NCBI GenBank assembly: GCA_963789825.1 | Contig: CAWBME010000006.1 | Coordinates: forward strand, 1-64,000 | Direction: 5' to 3' | Length of the DNA: 64,000 bases | DNA from: PFL42 sp963789825 | Lineage (GTDB): Bacteria > Chloroflexota > Anaerolineae > Anaerolineales > E44-bin32 | In this document: positions 43,874-54,198 of the stretch, piece by piece | Layout of the letters: every line of letters starts with the position of its first letter | How positions within the stretch are numbered: the stretch's first letter is position 1 | Made by a program: the position numbers and the translations under genes | Notes under the pieces: model-generated | Told to the model about the DNA's origin: nothing | The model's input: only the letters and a program-made list of their open reading frames with translations | Databases searched by the model: none

Positions 43874-44972
43874 TCAGTCGAGCGACTCGATCGTCACACC
43901 GGCGTTGGCAACCATCTTGCGGACGAAGTCGTAGTCCGCATCGCTGGCGCCTTCGATGCCGGACCAGCCGTAGAAGTCCTCATTGCCGATCGACTCGCCC
44001 CAAGCCTCGGTCTCGGCGAAGGCTGCCAGGGCCGCCTCGATCTGGGCTCTGAGCTCGGCCGGGAACTCCGGACTGAAGGACATGGTGTCGTTGGGGATGT
44101 CGGGCGAGAGCGACAGGATGCGAACCTTGTCTATGACGTCCGGGAACTCCTCGCGGATGTTCGCCCGCGCATCCAGCACCCGATAACCCTCGCACAGCAG
44201 CTTGCTCTTGTCGTCGTTCAAGGCGCAGGTCTTGACGTCGACCGGGACTTCGGGATCCATCCCGCGATCCCACTTCGCGGCGCCCTCGGGCGCCGCCCAC
44301 GGGCTGTAGAAGGCCGTGCCGAAGTCGGCCTCGCCGTTGTAGACGGCGCGCACAGCTTGCGGGTGACCGCCGGCTTCGAGCGTCTCGCCGGGGGTGATGC
44401 CGGCTTCGTCAAGCATCACCTTGGGGACCAGGTAGCCGGAGGTCGACCCGGCGTCGGGATAGGCCCACTTCTTACCTTCCAGGTCGGCCAGTTCTTGGAT
44501 ATCGCTGTCGCGCGGTACGACGAACATCGTCCAGTACACGCCCCAGCCGCGCCGCACGGCCCGCTGGGACACGTCGACGCCGCACAGATCGTTGGCGAGG
44601 ACGTAGCCGAAGGCCGGGATGAAGCCGATGGTATCGGTCGGAGAAGCGCACATCTCCTCAATCGTGGCGGCGTAGGATGTCGGGACGACGCACTTCGAAG
44701 GTCAGGCCGGTGGCCTCGTTCAACGCCTGGGCCATCACTTCGCCGCCGGTGATGATGACGTTGGCGTCGACCGATGGGACGAACAGCACCTTGATGGGGT
44801 GTTCGGGTGAACCGACTGCGGGCATTGGCTCTTCGGTGGGCGGGGGCGGCGGAGCATCCGTAGGTGGAGCTGGGACTTCCGTCGGCGCCTCGGTCGGCGT
44901 GGCGCAGGCGCCGAGCGCCAGAGCCAGAACGACCAGCAGGCTCAAGGCAGGGAACAACGATTTCTTGCTCAT
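43874..44972 (-). CDS. phnD: PhnD-type substrate-binding lipoprotein, one frameshift
   Basis: The repaired protein has about 366 residues. A signal peptide with lipobox LALGAC anchors it to the membrane; a Pro/Thr/Glu-rich linker follows. The binding domain (PF12974-like) shows IKVLFVPSVDANVI, DTIGFIPAFGYVLA, RAVRRGWGVYWTMFVVPRDS, YPDAGSTSGYLVPK and EADFGTAFYSPW. The frame changes near 44672 because of one extra C between two valine codons. ATG 44972 has AGGAGG upstream. It delivers phosphonate, phosphite or phosphate to PhnCE; no C-P lyase genes are nearby, so the ligand is open. Confidence 0.9.
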
Positions 44973-45123
44973 GGGTTCTGTTCCTCCTCACAATGTGTTG
45001 AACGAATCACGCTGGAGAGCCGGAGCGACTTGTCCAGTCGATCGCCTCGATGCCACCTCCACCTCAGCCACAGGGATTTGGGGATAATAACGCGAAATGG
45101 GACCGGCTGCAAACGAGCCGGAC

Positions 45124-45153
45124 TTGCCGCGCCCGGATGCCGGGCGTTACAAT
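45124..45153 (+). promoter_or_regulatory. Promoter of folC, apparently leaderless
   Basis: TTGCCG (45124-45129), 18-bp spacer, TACAAT (45148-45153). The start would fall around 45160, within a few bases of ATG 45163, and no ribosome site precedes that ATG. Confidence 0.5.
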
Positions 45154-45162
45154 GCTCACTCT

Positions 45163-46560
45163 ATGTCCCGCACCTATCAGCAGGCCCTGACTTATCTGTA
45201 CAGCTTCGTCGATTACAGCGCCGAGCGGAGCTATCGCTACGGCCCCGACGTGTTCGACCTGTCACGCGTGGCGTTGCTCTTGGAACGGCTGGGGGATCCG
45301 CATCGGGCCTATCCCAGCTTCCACGTCGCCGGCACGAAGGGCAAGGGCTCGGTGTCCTCGTTCATCGCCGCCGTACTGCGCCAGGCCGGCCTGCGAACGG
45401 CGTTCTATAGCTCGCCGCATCTGGTCGACTTCCGCGAGCGGGTGCAGATTGATGGCGCCCTGATCCCGGAGGCCGACCTGGCGCGGCTGGTTGACGAGCT
45501 CGAGCCGGTCGTGGCGCAGGTGCCCGATCTCACGATGTACGAGATCGTCACCGTGCTGGCTTTCCTGCACTTCGCCCAGCAGGCAGTCGAGTGCGCCGTG
45601 ATCGAGGTCGGGCTGGGCGGTCGGCTGGATGCGACGAATGTCCTGCGCCCGCTGGTGTCTGTGATCACCTCGCTCTCCTATGACCACACCCATCTGCTGG
45701 GTGACCGTTTGTCGGACATTGCCGGCGAGAAGGCGGGGATCATCAAGCCGGGGGTGCCCGTCGTGCTTGCCCCCCAGCAGCACGAGGCGGAGAATGTGGT
45801 CACTCGGGTGGCTGAGGAACGGGGCTCGCCCGTGATCCGCGTGGGGAAGGACTGGCTGTACGCCCCGGGGGTGCATCGGCTGACCGGCCAATCGCTGTAC
45901 ATCTGGTCGGCCGCCGAGCAGGAGCAGATGGATGCCTTCGTCCTCTCCGCCGGGGACGTGGAGTGGGTTCCCCCGCGCTTCGAGATCCCGCTGCTGGGCT
46001 ACCATCAAGTGACCAACTGCGCCGTCGCCTACGCCGCGCTGCAAATCGCGCGCGGCCAGGGACTGCAGGTCTCCGAGGATGCCATTCGCCGCGGCTTCGC
46101 GCGTACTTCCTGGCCGGGAAGGTTCCAGGTGCTGTCGCAGGATCCGCTGGTCATCCTGGATGCCGCCCACAACCGGGATTCGGCGCTCAAGCTCCGTATC
46201 GCTCTCGATGACTACTTCCCCGGACAGCCGGTCACCATGGTCTTCGGCGCCTCGGCCGACAAGGACCTCTCCGGGATGTTCGAAGAGCTCTTGCCGCGCG
46301 TGGCGCGGCTGATTGCCACCCAGGCGGACCACGCCCGGGCGGCGGAGGTGGCGGACCTGGCTGCGCTGGCCCATGAGCACGGGACACGCGTGGAAACGGT
46401 GGTCCCGGTAGCGCAGGCGCTCGACCGAGCCTTGAAGATCCTGCGCCCGGATGAGGTGTTGCTGGTCACCGGCAGCCTGTTCGTGGTGGGGGAGGCGCTG
46501 CGCTACTGGGAGTCGCTCGGGCTGCCCACGGCGACCACGCATGCCGAGGTGCCGGCATGA
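45163..46560 (+). CDS. folC: Folylpolyglutamate/dihydrofolate synthase
   Basis: This 465-residue Mur-ligase-family enzyme adds glutamate to (dihydro)folate with ATP. It shows the P-loop GTKGKGSVSSFIA, SSPHLVDFRERVQIDG, VEVGLGGRLDATN-like VIEVGLGGRLDATN, DHTHLLGDRLSDIAGEKAGIIKPG, WPGRFQVL and DAAHNRDSALKL. ATG 45163 (MSRTYQQALTYLYS) is the expected N-terminus; upstream in-frame codons add non-conserved residues across the promoter. Its stop overlaps the lon start (ATGA), indicating coupling. Confidence 0.95.
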   Translation: MSRTYQQALTYLYSFVDYSAERSYRYGPDVFDLSRVALLLERLGDPHRAYPSFHVAGTKGKGSVSSFIAAVLRQAGLRTAFYSSPHLVDFRERVQIDGALIPEADLARLVDELEPVVAQVPDLTMYEIVTVLAFLHFAQQAVECAVIEVGLGGRLDATNVLRPLVSVITSLSYDHTHLLGDRLSDIAGEKAGIIKPGVPVVLAPQQHEAENVVTRVAEERGSPVIRVGKDWLYAPGVHRLTGQSLYIWSAAEQEQMDAFVLSAGDVEWVPPRFEIPLLGYHQVTNCAVAYAALQIARGQGLQVSEDAIRRGFARTSWPGRFQVLSQDPLVILDAAHNRDSALKLRIALDDYFPGQPVTMVFGASADKDLSGMFEELLPRVARLIATQADHARAAEVADLAALAHEHGTRVETVVPVAQALDRALKILRPDEVLLVTGSLFVVGEALRYWESLGLPTATTHAEVPA

Positions 46561-49043
46561 ACCGAGGCAGCGCGCGCTGGCAGCAGATCCCCGACCTCGG
46601 CGAGGGCATGGGGCGGCGCATGGAAGAACTGTACGACATCGAGGATGCGCCCCTCGATTCGTCCGGCCTCATCGAGTGTGCCGTGCTGCCGCTGCGCGAC
46701 GCCGTCTTGTATCCCAACATGGTCACCCCGCTGTTTGTCAGCCACGACCCGACGCTGCAGGCGGTCGAGTCCAGCTCGCGCGCCGGCCGGACGATGATTG
46801 CTGTTGCCCAACGCGATCCTGAGATCGACAGCCCCGGCGAATCCGACCTGTTCCGCATTGGGACGGAGGTGGCGGTCGGGCGGATGATGCACCTTCCCGA
46901 CGGTTCGACCTCGGTGCTGACCCAAGGCCGACGCAGGGTCGAGATCGTGGAGTTCATCGACCGTGGCCCGTTCCTGCTGGCCCGCGCCCGCCCGGCGGAG
47001 GCGCCGGCAGAACGCACCAAGGAGACGGTCGCTCTGATGCGGGCGGTGCTGACCCTGTTCGAAAAGTGCGTCCAGCTCAACCGCACCCTGCCCGAAGAGG
47101 CCTATCTGTATGCCTCCAACGTCGACGACCCTGGCTGGCTGGCGGACCTGGTGGCCTCGGCCCTCGAACTCGGCATCGCCGAGCGTCAGGAAGTGCTGGA
47201 GACCTTCGACCCGGTGACCCGCCTGCAGCGCATCAGTGTGCTGCTCGGAGGCGAGCTGGACGTGCTGGAGCTGGAGGACCGGATCCACAACCAGGTCCAG
47301 AGCGAGGTCGATCGCTCGCAGCGTGAGATGTACCTGCGCGAGCAGATGAAGGCGATTCAGACCGAGCTCGGCGAGGGAGACGTCTGGGCGCAGGAGATCG
47401 CCGACCTGCGCGAACTGGTGAATCACCTGTCTCTGCCGGAGGAAGTGCAGGCACGCGCGCTGAAGGAGATCCAGCGCCTGACTCAGATGCCGGCAATGTC
47501 CCCCGAGGTGGGCATCATCCGCACGTACATCGATTGGCTGACCGAGCTACCTTGGTCGGAGGTCACGGTCGACAACCTGGATGTGCGCCACGCCAAGCAG
47601 ATCCTGGACCGCGACCACTACGGTCTGCGTGACGCCAAGGACCGCATCCTGGAGTACATCGCCGTGCGCAGTCTGGCGGGCGACAAACAGCGGCAGCCGA
47701 TCCTGTGTTTCATCGGGCCTCCAGGGACCGGCAAGACCTCGATCGGCAGGTCGATCGCCGAGTCGTTGGGGCGCAAGTTCATCCGCATCTCGCTGGGGGG
47801 AATCCGCGACGAGGCCGAAATCCGCGGCCACCGCCGCACCTATATCGGCGCCCTGCCGGGGCGGATCCTGCAGGCTATGCGCCGGGCGGGCAGCCTCAAT
47901 CCGCTGTTCATGCTGGATGAGATCGACAAGCTGGGCCACGACTATCGCGGGGATCCATCCTCCGCCTTGCTCGAGGTGCTCGACCGAGAACAGAACTTCG
48001 CCTTCTCGGATCACTATCTCGAGCTGCCCTTCGACCTGTCGCGCGTGCTCTTCGTCACGACGGCCAACAACGCCGCCACCATTCCCGCGGCGCTCCTCGA
48101 TCGAATGGAGATCATCGAGTTCCCCGGGTATATCGAGGAAGAGAAGCTGGCGATCGCCCGTCAGTTCCTGGTCCCGCGCCAGATGGAACAGAACGGGCTG
48201 GAGAGCCGCCGGCTCAGCATCTCTAACGACGCGCTGCGCATGATGATACGCGAGTACACCTGGGAAGCGGGGGTGCGCAACCTCGAGCGCGAGATCGGCA
48301 AGACCTGCCGCCGGCTGGCGCGCCGTACGGCGGAGGGCAAGAAGATCCCGCGCCGGGTGACCCGCTCGGTCATCCCCAGACTGCTTGGCCCGCCCGAGAT
48401 CAGTCCCCATGAGAAGGAGAGCGAGAACCAGGTCGGCACGTCGACCGGCCTGGCCTGGACCGAGAATGGCGGTGAAGCCATGTCGGTGGAGGTGCTCCTC
48501 GTCGACGGCAAAGGCAGCCTGCAAGTCACCGGGCAGGTGGGTGAGGTGATGCAGGAGTCGGCGCAGGCTGCCCTGAGCTACATCAAGTCCCGGGCGCGCC
48601 AACTGCATCTCCGGCCTGAGCTGTTCGAGAAGCGGGACATCCACATTCATATTCCCGAGGGCGCTATTCCCAAGGATGGGCCAAGCGCCGGAATCACCAT
48701 CGCCACCTCGCTTGCCTCGGCGTTGACCGGCCGCGCCGTGGACCGCGAGGTCGGCATGACGGGCGAGATTACCCTGCGCGGCAGGGTGCTGCCGGTGGGC
48801 GGCGTGCGCGAGAAGGTGATGGCCGCCTACCGCCTGGGGCTGACCCGGGTCATCCTCCCCCGACCCAACAAGAAGGATCTTGGGGAGGTACCCAAGAGCG
48901 CCCGCCAGGCCGTTGACCTGCAGCTGGTGGACCACATGGACGAAGTCCTGGCGCTGGCATTGGCGCCGGAAGTGCCCACGCCTGCCCGCCGCCGGCCGGC
49001 CCGACCGGCCAAGCCACGCCCACGGACGGCTCCGTCCGCCTGA
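46557..49043 (+). CDS. lon: ATP-dependent Lon protease
   Basis: This 828-residue cytosolic protease degrades misfolded and regulatory proteins. It has an N-terminal LON substrate domain (LPLRDAVLYPNMVTPLFV), coiled-coil region, AAA+ module with Walker A GPPGTGKTSIGRSIAESLG, LGGIRDEAEIRGHRRTYIGA and FMLDEIDK, and the S16 peptidase domain with Ser710 in PKDGPSAGITIA and Lys753 in VREKVM; the 43-residue spacing equals that of the known Ser-Lys dyad. The start overlaps folC; ATG 46620 (MEELYDIED) is an alternative closer to the family consensus. The last about 30 residues are Pro/Arg-rich and not conserved. Confidence 0.97.
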   Translation: MNRGSARWQQIPDLGEGMGRRMEELYDIEDAPLDSSGLIECAVLPLRDAVLYPNMVTPLFVSHDPTLQAVESSSRAGRTMIAVAQRDPEIDSPGESDLFRIGTEVAVGRMMHLPDGSTSVLTQGRRRVEIVEFIDRGPFLLARARPAEAPAERTKETVALMRAVLTLFEKCVQLNRTLPEEAYLYASNVDDPGWLADLVASALELGIAERQEVLETFDPVTRLQRISVLLGGELDVLELEDRIHNQVQSEVDRSQREMYLREQMKAIQTELGEGDVWAQEIADLRELVNHLSLPEEVQARALKEIQRLTQMPAMSPEVGIIRTYIDWLTELPWSEVTVDNLDVRHAKQILDRDHYGLRDAKDRILEYIAVRSLAGDKQRQPILCFIGPPGTGKTSIGRSIAESLGRKFIRISLGGIRDEAEIRGHRRTYIGALPGRILQAMRRAGSLNPLFMLDEIDKLGHDYRGDPSSALLEVLDREQNFAFSDHYLELPFDLSRVLFVTTANNAATIPAALLDRMEIIEFPGYIEEEKLAIARQFLVPRQMEQNGLESRRLSISNDALRMMIREYTWEAGVRNLEREIGKTCRRLARRTAEGKKIPRRVTRSVIPRLLGPPEISPHEKESENQVGTSTGLAWTENGGEAMSVEVLLVDGKGSLQVTGQVGEVMQESAQAALSYIKSRARQLHLRPELFEKRDIHIHIPEGAIPKDGPSAGITIATSLASALTGRAVDREVGMTGEITLRGRVLPVGGVREKVMAAYRLGLTRVILPRPNKKDLGEVPKSARQAVDLQLVDHMDEVLALALAPEVPTPARRRPARPAKPRPRTAPSA

Positions 49044-49080
49044 GGCCGAGCTGTCCCCGGCTCATGGGGAAGTGAAAAGC

Positions 49081-49983
49081 ATGCGCCTCCTCTGCAGGCT
49101 GCCTCCAAGTGCGTACCCCTTGGCGGTGGGCGTTCTGGCGCTCGCCGCCGCCTGCACGCGTGCCCCCGCACGCGATCCACTGCTACTCAACGGGCAGCCG
49201 GGCGCCGGTCCGGACGACTCCGAGTCCTTTCCGCAGCCTCCCCCGCTCTCGCCGCTGGTCGAGTACGCCGTGATCATGGTCCCGGCGGGCGAGACCCTCA
49301 CCGTGCGCGAGCAGGCCGGCTCCTCGGGCAGCGAAGTTGCCCAATTCGAGCCGGATCAGCGGCCGGTGCAAGTCACCGGCGTGACCAGCCAACTGGGGAG
49401 CTCCGTCTGGGTCGAGGTTGACCTTCCCGACGGCGGCAGAGGCTGGATGCGCGCCTGGAACCTCACCGAAGCCCGTACACCGGAGCAGGCCTGTTCCGAT
49501 CCGCGCCTGGCTTCGACCCTCGACCAGTTCCTGCAGGCGACGCAGGCGGGCGATCCTCTCGCCTTGCGCCGCTCGGTCAGTCCATGGCGAGGTCTAGCCG
49601 TCCGCCTGGATGCACGGGGTGGAGAGGTCCACTTCGCGCCGGAGTCGCTGGGGGATCTATTCTCTGAGAACTCACAGATTGACTGGCTGGCCCGGCCGGA
49701 GGCTGGCGCGGGAGACACCGGAAGTTTCCCCCGGGATGTTGTGGACCCGCTCGCCGCCGCGGTGAAGGCGCTGCCACCCGTCTGCGGTGAGCTGCCGGCC
49801 GGCGAGACTGCCTTCGCCCCCGAGTGGCCGAGCGAGTATGCCAATTTGAACTTCGTCGCCTTCCATGCTCCCGCCGACCCGACTGGCTCGGAGTTCGTCT
49901 GGAACACCTGGGCTGTCGGCTTCGACTTCGCCGGGGGAGTGCCCTACGTGGCCGTGATCATCCGCTATCAGGGCGAGATCTAG
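49081..49983 (+). CDS. Lipoprotein with SH3-like domain
   Basis: This 300-residue protein starts with a lipoprotein signal peptide (VGVLALAAACT; Cys around residue 25). After a proline-rich linker, residues about 70-130 resemble a bacterial SH3 domain (GETLTVREQAGSSGSEVAQF, SSVWVEVDLPDGGRGWM), a fold that often binds cell-wall peptides. The C-terminal half (SDPRLASTLDQFLQATQAGDPLALRRSVSP onward) matches nothing recognised. It lies 37 bp after lon. A wall-associated role is inferred. Confidence 0.75.
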   Translation: MRLLCRLPPSAYPLAVGVLALAAACTRAPARDPLLLNGQPGAGPDDSESFPQPPPLSPLVEYAVIMVPAGETLTVREQAGSSGSEVAQFEPDQRPVQVTGVTSQLGSSVWVEVDLPDGGRGWMRAWNLTEARTPEQACSDPRLASTLDQFLQATQAGDPLALRRSVSPWRGLAVRLDARGGEVHFAPESLGDLFSENSQIDWLARPEAGAGDTGSFPRDVVDPLAAAVKALPPVCGELPAGETAFAPEWPSEYANLNFVAFHAPADPTGSEFVWNTWAVGFDFAGGVPYVAVIIRYQGEI

Positions 49984-50096
49984 TCTGCCGCTCGGCGGTG
50001 CCAAGGCTTAGCCCATGAGCTGCCGCCTAGACGGATCGTCGATCCGCCGCACGGCGAGCGCGAGGCGCGGTTGCACGCCAGGGTTGTCGAAGCGCA

Positions 50097-53000
50097 CTAG
50101 CTGACCGGCGGGGGAGCGAGATCGGCCTCAGCCAGCAGCTGAAGCACCTCTTCCAGCCGCTGCCAGACCGTGTCACCCGAGATCGCCAGCCATAGGCCGC
50201 GTTTGCTGCGCCTCAGATCGGGCGCCCGCAAGCTGGCTGGAAGATCTCCCTCGGGGGCATCGCGCAGCCGGAGCAACACCTGATTCTTCGCCAAGGTGAC
50301 AGAGGTGACCCCGGCGCGCTCGGCAAGGTTCTTCAGCCGGATCTGGTAAAGCAAGTTGCGGACCTCTTCCGGCGGCTCTCCGAACCGGTCACGCATCTCG
50401 AGCTGAAGCGCCTCGATGTCGGCTGGCGAACGCAGCATGGCAATTCGGCGATAGAGGCGCAGCCGAAGGTCACGGTCGGGGATGTACTCCACCGGCAGGC
50501 GCATGCTCAGCGGCAGCTCCACGGTGGCCTCGAGCGGCATGCCGGGGAGGGGCAGCCGGTCCGAGAGGGGCGGAAGGGCGGGGAAGCCCGTCGCGCAGCC
50601 GCTCGATCGCCGAGGCCAGCAGCCGTGTGTACAGGTGGAAGCCGATGGCGCTGATGTGCCCGTGCTGGCGCGTGCCAAGGATGTCGCCAGCGCCGCGCAT
50701 CTCCATGTCGCGCATGGCGAGCGAATAGCCGGCGCCCAGCTGGGTGTGCTCGGCGATGGTCTCCAGCCGTTGCGCTGCATCCTCGGTGGCGCGCCGGTGG
50801 GTGTCGCGGAAGAAGTAGGCGAAAGCCCGCACCGTCCCGCGCCCGACTCGCCCTCGAAGCTGATACAGCTGGGCCAGGCCGAACGTGTCGGCGCGGTCGA
50901 CGATCAGTGTATTGGCGTTGGGGAAGTCCAGGCCGGATTCGATGATCGAGGTGCACAACAGGACGTCGACCTCGCCCTGGGCGAAGCGTTCCATCACCTG
51001 GGACAGTTGGCGCTCCGGCATCTGCCCATGGGCGATCTCGACCGAGGCCTCCGGCAGGAGCTGGGCGAGGTGCCGACAGGCGATCTCGATCGTCTGCACC
51101 CGATTGTGCACGTAGAAGACCTGGCCGCCGCGGTCGAGTTCGCGCAGGATCGCCTGGCGCACCAGCCGCGGGTCGTAGCTCCCGACATGGGTCACCACGG
51201 GAAGCCGGTCGTCGGGCGGCGTGTTGATGGTGGAGATGTCGCGGGCGCCGGTCAGTGCCATGTACAGCGTGCGTGGGATCGGCGTGGCGGTGAGGGTGAG
51301 CACATCCACTTCCGTGCGCAGTTTCTTGAGGAACTCCTTGTGGGTGACGCCGAAGCGCTGCTCCTCGTCGATGATCAGCAGTCCGAGATCGTGCAGCCGG
51401 ACGTCCTGTTGCAGCAGGCGGTGGGTGCCGATGATGATGTCGATCTCGCCCGCCCCCAGCCGCTTGACGATCTCCACCGCTTCTTGGCGGGTGCGGAAGC
51501 GAGAGAGCATCTCCAGCGACACCGGGAAAGCGGCCAGCCTCTGCTGGAACGTGTTGAAGTGCTGCTGAGCCAGCACGGTGGTCGGCACGAGGACGGCGAC
51601 TTGCTTGCCGTCGAGCACGGCCTTGAAGGCCGCCCGCAGGGCCACTTCGGTCTTGCCATAGCCGACATCGCCGCAGATCAGGCGGTCCATCGGCCGGCCG
51701 CTCTCCATGTCGCGCTTGACGGCTTCCAGCGCCTGGAGTTGATCGTCGGTCTCGACGTAGGGGAAGGAGGCCTCCAATTCGCGCTGCCAGGTGGTGTCGG
51801 GCGAGAAGGCATATCCACCCACGGTCAGACGTCGCGCGTACAGGTCGAGCAGGTCCCTTGCCACCTCCTCGACCGCCGCCCGGGCGCGCTCCTTGGAGAC
51901 CTCCCACTCCTGCGACCCCAGGCGCGAAAGCGCCGGCGCCTCCTGGGTCTCCCCGCTGCCGACGTAGCGCGTGACGCGGTCGGATTGGTGGATCGGGACG
52001 AACAGCTGGTCACCCTCGGCGTACTCGAGCTGCATGAACTCGCGGCGGATCTCGTCGACCGTCCGTTCGACCAATCCGGTGAAGCGGCCGATGCCGAAGT
52101 CGATGTGCACCACCAGATCGCCGGTGCGCAGGTCGGCGAACATCGCTTCGGGAAGAGCGGCCGCCTCGCGCAAGCGCAGGCGCGGGCGTGGCCGGCCCCA
52201 GCCAAACAGCTCGGCGTCGGTCAGCAGGTAGAGGCGAGGGCGAGCCGGGGGTTCAAGGCTCCAACCGTCGGTCAGGGCGCCGGTGATGAACTGCGGTGTT
52301 CCCTGCTCGACCTCGGGTTCGAGCACCGACAAAGCAGAGGCGGGCTCGCCGCGCTCGCTCCACAACTCAGCCACGCGCGGCGCCTGGCGGCTGACAACGA
52401 CCACCCGCTCCTGCAGGGCACGGCGCGCGGCGACGAAATCGATGATCTCTCGCACCTGGCCGCCGAAGCGCGGGGGCGTTCCGAACCGCTCTCCGAGTTC
52501 CGAGGGGAAGCGTCCCCGGACTGCATGAAGCCGAAGTCAAGCTGGCGTCCCGCAGGGAGCAGGTCGGTGATCTCGGACAATCCGAGGTAGGGAACCGGCG
52601 CCTCCAGCGGCAGCTGGCCGTTTGCCACCTGATCCTTGCGCAGGCCGAGCGCCTGCTCCTCCAACTCGGCGATCATGTCTTCCACCGCCGCCCGATCGTC
52701 GAACAGCACCAGTGCGCCTTCGGGGACGTAGTCCATCAATCCGCTGGGGCTGTCGTGCATCCAGGGGAGAAAGAACTCGAGGCGGGCCTCGCGCCGCTCG
52801 AGCGGGTCGTCCTGCTGATCGTGCGGCAGCAGCGAGTCCCATTCGGCGCGGTAGAAGCGAGGCAGGCCTTCGCGCGCCGGGGTTAGCCGGAGCCATTCGG
52901 TCGATTGCCGTGAACGCTGTGTGGCAGGATCGAAGGTGCGCAGCGACTCCAGCGTGTTGGCTTCGAACTCGAGCCTGACAGGGGAAGGTTCGTGCGGAGG

Positions 53001-53596
53001 CCAGATGTCGATCAGGCCGCCACGCTGGCTGTAGCGACCGGGCTCAGTCACCAGGGTCTCCCGCTGGTAGCCTGAAGTTCGTGCAGTTGCGCGAGCAGGC
53101 GATCAAAGCGCTGTGTGCTGCCGGCGTGAAGCCAGCGTGATTGCCCGATGAAGGCGCGCGGAGGCAGCGTGCGCGTCATCAAGGCGCGAGCCGTGGCGAT
53201 CAGGACGCAGGCCTGCGGCGCCTCCAGGCGCCGGGCCGCCCGGCTGAGTCCCGCGCGTGTCAGGTAGGCCAGCACCGCCGCTCGCTGGCGGATGGTCCTC
53301 GGGCCCCAGGGCGAGCAATCGTAGAACAGCGGGTTGGGCTCGGGGAAGGGGAGCAACGGGAGGGACCGGTTCCATGCGCTCAGTTCCTCCTGGACGACCA
53401 GTTCCCGATCGGTGCGTGTGACCAGGTAGACAACCGGCCTGCCAAGGCTGTGAGCAAGCGTGGCGGCAAGCGCCGGGCGGGCGGAGCGTGGCACGCGCAA
53501 GGCCGAGGGCGCGGCGTTGCCGTCGATCACGGCCTCGACCAGCGCCGCAACCTCTGGGAGCGCCCGAAGCGTCTCGAGCAGGGCGGAGAGGTCCAT
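50097..53596 (-). CDS. mfd: Transcription-repair coupling factor Mfd, three frameshifts
   Basis: The repaired protein has about 1165 residues. The N-terminal UvrB-like module contains VYLVTRTDRELVVQEEL and RYSQRGGLIDIWPPHEPSPVRLEF. The RNA polymerase interaction domain has GDLVVHIDFGIGRFTGL and EYAEGDQLFVPIHQSDRVTRYVG. The RecG-like translocase shows Walker A GDVGYGKTEVALRAAF, IDEEQRFGVTHKE, TATPIPRTLYMA and the TRG motif LGLGLAQLYQLRGRVGR-like FGLAQLYQLRGRVGRG. The C-terminal autoinhibitory domain ends LAEADLAPPPVS. Frame changes are near 53070, 52525 and 50588. It follows pth by two bases, as pth-mfd does in many Gram-positives. Confidence 0.94.
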
Positions 53597-53598
53597 CC

Positions 53599-54198
53599 CT
53601 ATTCCGGGTCGCGGTTGAACTCGGTCATGGCGGCCTGGATCCCCGCCTGCAGATAGCGCCGGATGCAGGCTTCAGCTCGCTCGAGGGTCTCCGCCAGCAG
53701 CGGCTGTGCGCCGGAGGCGAAGTCCTCCAGGACGAAGCTGGCCGGCGCCTGCCGCCCCGGGGGGCGCCCGATGCCGACGCGCAGGCGCGGGATCTCCAGC
53801 GTGCCACTTCGCTCGAGCACGGATTGCAGACCGTGATGTCCGCCGGAGGAGCCCGACGGTCGGAGGCGGAGCCGGCCGAGCGGGAGATCCATGTCGTCGA
53901 GCACGATCAGCGTCGATTCACTAGGAATGGCGAAGTAACGCGCCAGGCTGGCGACCGGCCGGCCGGACAGGTTCATGTAGTTCTGCGGCTTGGCCAGGAG
54001 CACCTTGCGCCCGGCGAGCTCGCCCTGGCAGACCAGAGCATCCTCCTTGCGCTTGGTGAACGCCAGCCCGCTGACGGCCGCCAGCCGGTCAAGCACCAGG
54101 AAGCCGATATTGTGGCGGCTTGCCTGATACCGTCGACCCGGGTTGCCCAGTCCCGCGATCAAGTACAGGGCGGGGAGGGGCGGGGGCTGGTCGGTCAT
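53599..54198 (-). CDS. pth: Peptidyl-tRNA hydrolase
   Basis: This 199-residue enzyme frees tRNA from peptidyl-tRNA dropped by ribosomes. Catalytic His29 sits in ASRHNIGF; GLGNPG opens the fold, and KPQNYMNLSG, VLDDMDLPLGRLRLRPSGSSGGHHGLQS and RLRVGIGRP complete the active-site cleft. ATG 54198 overlaps the stop of the upstream gene (TGATG), and mfd begins two bases after its stop, so all three are one operon. Confidence 0.96.
   Translation of the reverse strand: MTDQPPPLPALYLIAGLGNPGRRYQASRHNIGFLVLDRLAAVSGLAFTKRKEDALVCQGELAGRKVLLAKPQNYMNLSGRPVASLARYFAIPSESTLIVLDDMDLPLGRLRLRPSGSSGGHHGLQSVLERSGTLEIPRLRVGIGRPPGRQAPASFVLEDFASGAQPLLAETLERAEACIRRYLQAGIQAAMTEFNRDPE

Noticed and set aside
42971..44752. 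A 593-codon open frame on plus
   Set aside because: Antisense shadow of phnC and phnD.
50000..50096. A 28-codon frame on minus after mfd (RFDNPGVQPRLALAV)
   Set aside because: Very short, with no family or independent ribosome site; probably chance.
50482..52590. A 702-codon open frame on plus
   Set aside because: Antisense shadow of mfd.
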